Of a DNA stretch of 12,810 bases, positions 7,406 to 12,810 are shown in pieces. The stretch's first letter is position 1. Every line of letters begins with the position of its first letter. Below the pieces are notes generated by a model. That model was not told the DNA's origin. It worked only from the letters and a program-made list of their open reading frames with translations, and searched no databases. The position numbers and the translations under genes were made by a program. The DNA comes from Deltaproteobacteria bacterium. GTDB taxonomy: Bacteria; Myxococcota_A; UBA9042; DTJE01. The stretch covers positions 1 through 12,810 of the forward strand of contig JAADHL010000356.1 in assembly GCA_013151875.1 (NCBI GenBank), written 5' to 3'.

Positions 7406-8026
7406 TTGCGTGGATTGGTTTTCAAGTCAGGCCTGGGGTGGCTGGTCCTGTGTTCAGGCCTGGCGCTTTTGTCCTGGTCCGAGCCATTTGCCCGTGACAG
7501 TGTGTCCGGGCATGACGGCGCGTTCCTTTCACCGGAAGTGGGCGCGAGGCTGTCGGAGGTGATCAGGTCCCCGGAGGTGTCCGGGGCGCTCCCTGTCGGC
7601 TGGAAAATACTTGCCGTAGACATCGGCGCGGGCGGCATCGAAGTGCGGGTTGGTGATCAGGACGCCTCGGAGCACATTGTAAGACTCGATCCACCTCGGC
7701 CCGGCTCGACGCGGGGCGGACGTTGGTTTTCGTTCGAGATTGGGCAAAAAGGGGTCGGCACGAAGGCCGAAATGAATTCTGAGGTCAAGACCGATCCGGA
7801 AACCAGTAAGGTTCTGTACCGTCTGGCCGCGGTCATCGACGGCGTTTTCGAACAGTCGCCTTGGACCAGGTCCGCGGGCCGGGAACCCTCCAGGCGGGTC
7901 CCTCGCCCTTCAAACAGGAATCGCCTGTTCATGCAGTGGTTCGCCCTCATCCTCGTGGCCGCCCAGTTCCTTGCCATTTGCGTTTTCACGATGGCCGGGT
8001 TCAGGTATCTGCGGAGGGATTCCTGA
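7406..8026 (+). CDS. Exported single-pass membrane protein of unknown function (N-terminal signal, C-terminal anchor)
   Basis: I do not recognise a family. The 206-residue product starts with MRGLVFKSGLGWLVLCSGLA, a signal-peptide-like N-terminus with likely cleavage after about residue 29. It then has about 145 soluble residues, a transmembrane segment at about 175-199 (FMQWFALILVAAQFLAICVF and onward), and a short basic tail (RYLRRDS). That is a type I topology: an external domain with a short cytoplasmic end. The external part has a strand-like section (WKILAVDIGAGGIEVRVGDQ, 66-85) and a linker rich in Arg and Pro (155-173). The start is TTG 7406 with AGGGG at 7392-7396, nine bases upstream. 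It follows the 645-residue membrane-protein gene by 15 bp and so probably forms a two-gene unit and may be a partner protein. It ends 6 bp from the convergent carbamoyltransferase gene. Confidence 0.7.
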   Translation: MRGLVFKSGLGWLVLCSGLALLSWSEPFARDSVSGHDGAFLSPEVGARLSEVIRSPEVSGALPVGWKILAVDIGAGGIEVRVGDQDASEHIVRLDPPRPGSTRGGRWFSFEIGQKGVGTKAEMNSEVKTDPETSKVLYRLAAVIDGVFEQSPWTRSAGREPSRRVPRPSNRNRLFMQWFALILVAAQFLAICVFTMAGFRYLRRDS

Positions 8027-8032
8027 CCGCGC

Positions 8033-9715
8033 TCAGTCGCTTTGCGCGATGAAACTTCCTATGGCCAGCCTGTCCAGACCGGAACGGCGAAATGCGTCGA
8101 CAGCCTCTGAGGGCGTGCATACGATCGGCTCTTCGTGCATGTTGAAACTGGTGTTTATCAACGCGGGCAGGCCCGTAAGCCTGCCGTATTCGGCCAGGAT
8201 CCGGGCCAGTCCAGGATTTGCCTCGGGAGTTACCCTCTGGGGTCTGGCCGTGCCGTCCACGTGAACCGCGCCGGGGCAAAGCCTCCGCATCCTGTCCGTG
8301 ACGTCGAAGCTCACGGTCATGAATTGGGAGGCATGGCGCGCCTTGTCTCCGTTGATGATGCACCTGTCATATTCGGAATCCAGCAGAACCGGGGCAAAGG
8401 GCATGAAACGGTTACGTTTCAGCCTGGCGTTGAGCCAGTCGATGGTATCGGGATCGGTTGCCTGCACCAGGATCGAGCGATTGCCCATGGCCCTGGGTCC
8501 GTACTCCATCCTCCCGCTGAATCGCGCCACGACCAGACCCTTGGCCAGAAGGGCCGCCGTCTCTGCCTCCACGTCTTCGCTGCGGTGGTACTTCAGACCG
8601 GACCGGGAGATGGCCCCCTCGATGTCGAAGTCCTGGAAACCGGGACCAAGAAAGACGTTGTCCAGGACCCTGGGCCTTGCCCGCAGGAACGCCAGCGCGC
8701 CTCCCACGGCCAGGCCACCGTCTCCCATGTGCGGAAAGACGTATAACTCTTCAACCTCGTCCATGGCGGCGAGCCGCTGGTTCAGCTTGACGTTGGCGAA
8801 AACGCCGCCCGCGACCGCCAGCCTTGACGTCCCGGTCCGGTCCATCCAGTAACGAACATAGTCCCGCATCACGTCCTCCAGATTTTTCTGGAACGATGCT
8901 GCCACCTCTTCGCGGGACCATCGGGTCATTTCCGTGTAGGGAAAACGCTTCGTGGATTCAGGAATCAGGTGGTTCTGGAAGTTGAAACGCCCGTTGGTGC
9001 AGCTCAGGACACGCCTGGCCACGTCCAAGAGCGGCGTCTTGTCGGTATAGGCGGCCAGGGCCGTGACCTTGCCCTCATCCTTAATGGCGGTAAAGCCCAA
9101 AAACGCGGTCAGGCGCGAGTAGTACATCGTCAGCGCGGCAAAACCGGATTCCGCGTGCACGCGTTTCAGGCCGGTCCGGCGGTCCCCGACGCTGACCGAT
9201 GTCGTAATGCCGTCACCGATGCCGTCAACGGTCACCACCAGCGCCCTGTCGAAGGGAGACGTGGCCCAAGCGCCATAGGAGTGCGCGAGGTGGTGATCCA
9301 CGGACACGACCTTCGCCTTGATGCCCATGGCGCGTACCTGGCGCCTGATCACCGCGAGCGCGGCCAGGGCCTCGGCCGCAACCGGAAAACGCAGCTTGTG
9401 GGCAAGGGCCTGGTACGTCAGGAAGGCGTTCAGCAGGTATCTGAATTGCCCGTTCCAGCGCCGCAGTGGCTGATGTATGTCCCTGAATGCGCGCGCCAGG
9501 ATGTTCGGAGTGATCCTGGTGCCCAGAACCACGACATCCAGGTCCTCGGGGCCCAGGCCGCCCAGGGCGAGCACCTCTTCGATTGAGCCGGCGGGGAAGC
9601 CTCCCCACAGCTTGACGCGGGTCAGGCGCTCTTCATTGACAGCGGCCGCAAGCCTGCCGTTTACGAACAGCGCCGCTCCCGAATCCTGACTGTCGCAGAT
9701 TCCCAGGACGTTCAT
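8033..9715 (-). CDS. Stand-alone NodU/CmcH-family carbamoyltransferase
   Basis: The product is 560 residues, close to the usual family size. It begins MNVLGICDSQDSGAALFVNG, followed by AVNEERLTRVKLWGG (25-39). Later motifs are VDHHLAHSYGAW (139-150), TVDGIGDG (162-169), AVAGGVFANVKLNQ (300-313), GRMEYGPRAMGNRS (401-414), VHVDGTARPQRV (484-495) and NTSFNMHEEPIVCTPSEA (521-538). Both the N-terminal Kae1-like and the C-terminal carbamoyltransferase parts are complete. It should form a carbamoyl-adenylate from carbamoyl phosphate and ATP and pass the carbamoyl group to an acceptor, probably a hydroxyl; the acceptor is unknown. ATG 9715 is preferred: the conserved fold starts there and GGAG (9728-9731) lies 12 bases upstream. 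A longer frame to 9856 would add 47 residues with no family character. It is paralogous to residues about 219-757 of the fusion protein and divergent from a radical SAM gene. Confidence 0.93.
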   Translation of the reverse strand: MNVLGICDSQDSGAALFVNGRLAAAVNEERLTRVKLWGGFPAGSIEEVLALGGLGPEDLDVVVLGTRITPNILARAFRDIHQPLRRWNGQFRYLLNAFLTYQALAHKLRFPVAAEALAALAVIRRQVRAMGIKAKVVSVDHHLAHSYGAWATSPFDRALVVTVDGIGDGITTSVSVGDRRTGLKRVHAESGFAALTMYYSRLTAFLGFTAIKDEGKVTALAAYTDKTPLLDVARRVLSCTNGRFNFQNHLIPESTKRFPYTEMTRWSREEVAASFQKNLEDVMRDYVRYWMDRTGTSRLAVAGGVFANVKLNQRLAAMDEVEELYVFPHMGDGGLAVGGALAFLRARPRVLDNVFLGPGFQDFDIEGAISRSGLKYHRSEDVEAETAALLAKGLVVARFSGRMEYGPRAMGNRSILVQATDPDTIDWLNARLKRNRFMPFAPVLLDSEYDRCIINGDKARHASQFMTVSFDVTDRMRRLCPGAVHVDGTARPQRVTPEANPGLARILAEYGRLTGLPALINTSFNMHEEPIVCTPSEAVDAFRRSGLDRLAIGSFIAQSD

Positions 9716-9727
9716 CGACTTTGTATG

Positions 9728-9731
9728 CTCC
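9728..9731 (-). promoter_or_regulatory. Ribosome binding site for the stand-alone carbamoyltransferase
   Basis: GGAG on the minus strand, 12 bases before ATG 9715. It decides in favour of the 560-residue product over an upstream start. Confidence 0.45.
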
Positions 9732-9743
9732 GAGTTTCCGACC

Positions 9744-9771
9744 CGAATACAGTCGCGCAAGACAGCGACAA
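9744..9771 (-). promoter_or_regulatory. Weak candidate promoter for the stand-alone carbamoyltransferase
   Basis: Minus-strand TTGTCG (9766-9771), a 16-base spacer and TATTCG (9744-9749). Each hexamer matches the sigma-70 consensus at only three positions. The implied start near 9737 would leave a leader of about 21 bases containing the GGAG site. It is listed because the position fits, not because the match is strong. Confidence 0.2.
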
Positions 9772-9844
9772 CGAAGGATAGCGGCAACGCCGGAAAATCT
9801 CCATCGACAAATGAAGGCCGTCGGTGCCCATCCCCTTCTTTCGG

Positions 9845-9873
9845 TTGCGTCGGCAAGGGTCAGTCGCGATAAT
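9845..9873 (+). promoter_or_regulatory. Candidate sigma-70-type promoter for the stand-alone radical SAM gene
   Basis: TTGCGT (9845-9850), an exact 17-base spacer, then GATAAT (9868-9873), a five-of-six match to TATAAT. Transcription would start near 9880, giving a leader of about 24 bases before ATG 9904. This argues against starts further upstream, such as TTG 9721 or ATG 9811, which would lie before the transcript begins. Confidence 0.4.
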
Positions 9874-9903
9874 CGATTCAGTTGCAAAGGCGGTTGGCGT
9901 TCG

Positions 9904-10995
9904 ATGCAGGTCCGTGACGAAACAACCGAAGGAATGCCGCGCCAGGAGGCGGACGACCTGGGGGATCGCATCCATGTCTGCGTCGGCGCCAGTTGCAACA
10001 ACAACTGCATCTTCTGCATGGAGGACGATCGCGAGGACCGCTTCGACAGGGTGGGCGCGCAGACCGCGTCGGACGTGCGGAGGATGATCGAAGCCAACCG
10101 CGGCGTTCACGAGATCCTGTTCACCAGCGGGGAACCCACACTGACCCCGGACCTGCCCCAGTACCTGAAATGGGCGTCGGACGCGGGGTATAGGGTGGTC
10201 GGCGTCATCTCGAATGGCCGCAGGTTCGCTTACGAGCCCTACATCAGGCAGTTGCTCGATGCGGGCATGAACAACGTGATTGTCAGCATTCACGGACATG
10301 AGCGCAGGATACACGATGCCCTGGTAAGGACCAGAGGCGCCTTCGCCCAGACGCTCAAGGGCCTGGCGAACCTGGACGGTTTGCGCGGCGTTTATCGTTT
10401 TCGGATACAGACCAGCACCGTGGTGAACAGGCGAAACCTCCCGCACATGAAAGAGTTCTGCCGCCTGATGGCAACGCTGGACATCGACCAGCATGTGTTC
10501 AACGTGATGATGCCGGATGGGCGCGGCGAGGAGTTTTTCGACAGGCTGATGCCGCGCTATTCCGAGGTGGCCGAGGCCTTCAAGCTGATCGTTCCCGCCC
10601 TCGACCCCGGGTTTTTGAGGCGCGTCACCCTGGTGGACATCCCCTATTGCGCCACCGAGGGACTGCCGGATTCGGTGCGCGGTTATGTCGAAAGGTACTT
10701 TCACTACGAGCCAGAGGGCAGCTTCGAGCAGCGTTCGAAGGGGCTTTCCAGGTCGGTGGGTGCGGCTGATGACGACGAGCTTTTCGTCAAAGGGTCGCTT
10801 GCGGGCGAACGCACGGATTTCACCAGGGTGACCAGGACCTATCAGGAGAGTTTCGTAAAGGAAAAACGCGCGGAATGCGGCTCGTGCCGGTACGATGACC
10901 TGTGCAGGGGCGTCTGGAAGCCATATCTGGCGCGTTTCGGTTGGGACGAACTGGCCCCGGTCATCGACGAGCCACGCGCGCCATCCACGCAGTGA
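9904..10995 (+). CDS. Radical SAM protein with four-Cys auxiliary cluster, paralogue of the fusion's C-terminal domain
   Basis: The product is 363 residues from ATG 9904. The radical SAM cluster motif is ASCNNNCIFCME, with C31, C35 and C38. It is followed by FTSGEPTLTPDL (73-84), ISNGRRFAYEPYI (102-114) and VSIHGHERRIHDAL (127-140). The C-terminal part holds C249 (DIPYC) and C325xxC328xxxxxC334, a likely auxiliary [4Fe-4S] site, then GVWKPYLARFGWDELAPV near the end. No cobalamin domain is present. The reaction cannot be named; related SPASM/twitch-like enzymes modify peptides, sugars or cofactors. AAAGG at 9886-9890 lies 13 bases before the start, and a promoter-like sequence ends at 9873. 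The frame stays open to TTG 9721, but that stretch (residues rich in Arg and Gln) is not family-like. It is divergent from the carbamoyltransferase gene and overlaps the convergent sulfatase-like gene by 35 bp. Confidence 0.9.
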   Translation: MQVRDETTEGMPRQEADDLGDRIHVCVGASCNNNCIFCMEDDREDRFDRVGAQTASDVRRMIEANRGVHEILFTSGEPTLTPDLPQYLKWASDAGYRVVGVISNGRRFAYEPYIRQLLDAGMNNVIVSIHGHERRIHDALVRTRGAFAQTLKGLANLDGLRGVYRFRIQTSTVVNRRNLPHMKEFCRLMATLDIDQHVFNVMMPDGRGEEFFDRLMPRYSEVAEAFKLIVPALDPGFLRRVTLVDIPYCATEGLPDSVRGYVERYFHYEPEGSFEQRSKGLSRSVGAADDDELFVKGSLAGERTDFTRVTRTYQESFVKEKRAECGSCRYDDLCRGVWKPYLARFGWDELAPVIDEPRAPSTQ

Positions 10996-12810
10996 CCTGC
11001 TTTTTCAGAATGGCGACCGCCTCGGGCATTTTTTCCGCCAGATTGTCCCGTTCGAGGGGATCGTCCCTGAACTTGTAGAGCATTCTGGTGTTGTGGGCGA
11101 GGTCCAGGATCAGGTGCAGTGAATCCGAGATGACGCTCACCTGTCTGAGCGTGCGCTTCTTGTGGTAGACGTTTTCGGGAAGGAAGTACTGGCTGAAAAC
11201 CAGTCTGTTCCGATCCGGAGGGGCGTCGAACAGGAAGGGAACCAGGCTTTGGCCTTCGAATCCGTATTCACCTCGAATTCCGGTCAGGTTCACGATGGTC
11301 GGAAGTATGTCCAGGGTGCTGACCGGCGTGTCGATGACCCGACCACGCAGAAAGGGGGCGTTTATGATCATGGGCACGTTGAGCACCTGCGCGTGCAGGT
11401 CGTGTCCGTGGTGTTTCCTGGGATGGGACCCGTCGAAGGCCTCACCATGGTCCGCGGTCACTATCAGCAGTGTGTGTTCCTCTGGCACGGCCTTTCTGAT
11501 CCCCTCGATCAGGCGCGCCGCCTCTTGGTCGGTATTGGCCAGTTCGGCGTCGTGGATGTCCCGGTTCGACTTGCCGAAGTCAGGACCACCGGGTGGCTTG
11601 GTGTACGGTGAGTGGGTATCGTAGTAATGGACCCACAGGAACACCTTTTCCTGCTCGTTGCCCTCGATGGCGTCGAGGGCCGCGTCGGTGACCTGGGCCG
11701 CATTGTGCCAGATGGGTTTTCGGTACGATTTCACGGGCTGCGTCATCACCTGGTCGAAGCCCTGCGTCAGGCCCTTCCAGTTCTTGAAATAGGCGGTGGG
11801 CAGCACCGCAATGGAATAGAACCCAGCACTGTGCAGGACCTCGGCCATCATTACGTTGGACTTCAGGATTTCCAGCGGGATCCTGGCCGCTTTCCTGCGT
11901 TTGATCTGCGAGTCGTATTTCGACGTGAACATTGCCGGGAAAGACAGGCGCGTGCTGGGCCCCTGACTGAACGCGCTGGTGAAAACGGCTGAATCGCGGG
12001 CCAGGTCTTGCAGATGGGGAGTGGTCTGCCTCGCGCCGCCCATTATGGACGTACTGGACATGGAAACCGCGTCCAGGGTTATCAGGACCACGTATCTGGC
12101 TGCAGGGGTCCCGTCGGGGACCTTGTAGTCCCAGCGTTGTTTGGATGTCTTTTCATCAAACCGGAGTTCAAGGTCCTTGCCGTCGCAATCTTCGTCGATC
12201 CCGTTGTTTGGGACCTCCGGCGCCGCGGCGAAACGTCGTGAGTCGAACGGCGCGCAGTCCCCCTCGCCCATCATGGAAAGCTGGCCATCACCATCGAAAT
12301 CGAGGACCTTTTTGACCATCCTGTATGCAGCAGGCGACAGGCGGCCCTTCGTGGTCAGGGCGATACGGGTTGCGTTGCCGGAACCCATGAAGACCAGGGA
12401 AGCAACCAGACACACAAGCGACACCGTCGGCGGAAGCGCAATCACCGCGCGTCTGGCCCGGTTGGACCATGACGCGACAGGTCGCGCAAGCGACACCCCG
12501 GCGGCCGCGACCAGGGCCGCCGTCACGATTAACCAGGGCGTCAGGTCCAGCGTGTTCATGATCGCAATGACCCGCCGGCGGACCAAAAAGAGCCCCAGCG
12601 CCACGGCAACGACGACGGCGGCCGTTACGAGGATGGGCGAGACCCGGCGCATCAGCGGGCCTGGTTGATCCGTGCCTGCGCGCAGGGTGTTGAACCCTTT
12701 CAGGGCCAGGGAACGGACCACAAGGGCCGCAAGACCCATGGCCATGGAGGAAAAGGCGACCGCAGCGGCGGCCAAACCCGGGGTCCGCACGTCCTCGACG
12801 ATGTTCCTGG
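10961..12810 (-). CDS. Membrane-anchored sulfatase / alkaline phosphatase-superfamily enzyme with MopE-type metal-binding insert (5' end probably outside window)
   Basis: The numbering below counts from a GTG at 12790, giving 609 residues; the frame stays open to 12810 without a better start, so the true N-terminus is probably beyond the window. About four transmembrane segments lie near residues 6-29, 51-70, 84-101 and 116-136. Residues 164-204 carry DFDGDGQLSMMGEGDC followed by NNGIDEDCDG, a MopE-like calcium- or copper-type metal-binding motif common in myxobacterial exported proteins. The hydrolase domain (231-600) has a metal Asp at D240 (VLITLDAV), QGPSTRLSFPAMFTS (276-290), HYYDTHSPY (388-396), TADHGEAFDGS (445-455) and KHHGHDLHAQVLNVPM (459-474). 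Thr280 lies where formylglycine sulfatases have Cys or Ser, so phosphotransferase chemistry is as likely as sulfate-ester hydrolysis. The catalytic domain should face outward. It converges on, and overlaps by 35 bp, the radical SAM gene. Confidence 0.85.
   Translation of the reverse strand, partial: RNIVEDVRTPGLAAAAVAFSSMAMGLAALVVRSLALKGFNTLRAGTDQPGPLMRRVSPILVTAAVVVAVALGLFLVRRRVIAIMNTLDLTPWLIVTAALVAAAGVSLARPVASWSNRARRAVIALPPTVSLVCLVASLVFMGSGNATRIALTTKGRLSPAAYRMVKKVLDFDGDGQLSMMGEGDCAPFDSRRFAAAPEVPNNGIDEDCDGKDLELRFDEKTSKQRWDYKVPDGTPAARYVVLITLDAVSMSSTSIMGGARQTTPHLQDLARDSAVFTSAFSQGPSTRLSFPAMFTSKYDSQIKRRKAARIPLEILKSNVMMAEVLHSAGFYSIAVLPTAYFKNWKGLTQGFDQVMTQPVKSYRKPIWHNAAQVTDAALDAIEGNEQEKVFLWVHYYDTHSPYTKPPGGPDFGKSNRDIHDAELANTDQEAARLIEGIRKAVPEEHTLLIVTADHGEAFDGSHPRKHHGHDLHAQVLNVPMIINAPFLRGRVIDTPVSTLDILPTIVNLTGIRGEYGFEGQSLVPFLFDAPPDRNRLVFSQYFLPENVYHKKRTLRQVSVISDSLHLILDLAHNTRMLYKFRDDPLERDNLAEKMPEAVAILKKQVTAWMARVARR

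Noticed and set aside
9716..9856. A 47-residue N-terminal extension of the stand-alone carbamoyltransferase (start at 9856).
   Set aside because: The family fold begins exactly at MNVLGICDS (9715), GGAG precedes that ATG, and the extension would cover most of the divergent promoter region.
9721..9903. A 61-residue N-terminal extension of the stand-alone radical SAM protein (TTG 9721 or ATG 9811).
   Set aside because: The extension is Arg/Gln-rich and unlike the family, has no ribosome binding site, and lies upstream of a promoter-like sequence ending at 9873.
9712..10704. A 330-residue open frame on the minus strand.
   Set aside because: It lies opposite the radical SAM gene with its intact CxxxCxxC and C-terminal Cys motifs and overlaps the carbamoyltransferase start; it has no motif of its own.

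Overview
The window is a GC-rich bacterial segment with nine protein genes, some starting at TTG. The fourfold-Cys radical SAM enzymes, the NodU-type carbamoyltransferases and a sulfatase-like protein carrying a MopE-type 'DxDxD ... DEDCDG' metal-binding motif recall Myxococcota or other former Deltaproteobacteria. That placement is an inference from gene style, not from a marker gene. I see no rRNA, tRNA, CRISPR array, insertion sequence or phage gene.

Layout. (1) 1-123: the last 40 codons of a class 1B-like dihydroorotate dehydrogenase. (2) 178-591: a small exported or anchored helical protein. (3) Minus strand, 5369 down to 595: a cobalamin-binding-type radical SAM enzyme followed, after 98 bp, by a 1086-residue protein. 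That protein joins an unrecognised N-terminal region, a 2[4Fe-4S] ferredoxin, a complete NodU/CmcH carbamoyltransferase and a radical SAM domain with an extra four-Cys set. (4) Plus strand, 5453-8026: a polytopic membrane protein with a large soluble C-terminal domain, then a signal-peptide plus C-terminal-anchor protein. (5) A stand-alone carbamoyltransferase (9715 down to 8033) divergent from a stand-alone radical SAM protein (9904-10995). (6) Minus strand, right edge: a membrane-anchored sulfatase-superfamily enzyme, probably cut by the window edge.

The central observation is that the carbamoyltransferase plus radical SAM pairing occurs twice: fused in one polypeptide, and as separate divergent neighbours sharing a 188-bp intergenic region. 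The fused and free radical SAM enzymes are visibly paralogous. They share the SAM-cluster Cys motif, the sequence after the GEP motif, the four C-terminal cysteines and the last residues. This links carbamoylation to a radical step on the same or related substrates. The fused ferredoxin could supply electrons to the radical SAM cluster in cis. The membrane, secreted and sulfatase-like proteins suggest the product may end up on the cell surface or as an exported metabolite, but the substrate cannot be read from the sequence. Genes alternate in strand and meet tail to tail with gaps of 3 and 6 bp and one 35-bp overlap, so they do not form a single operon.
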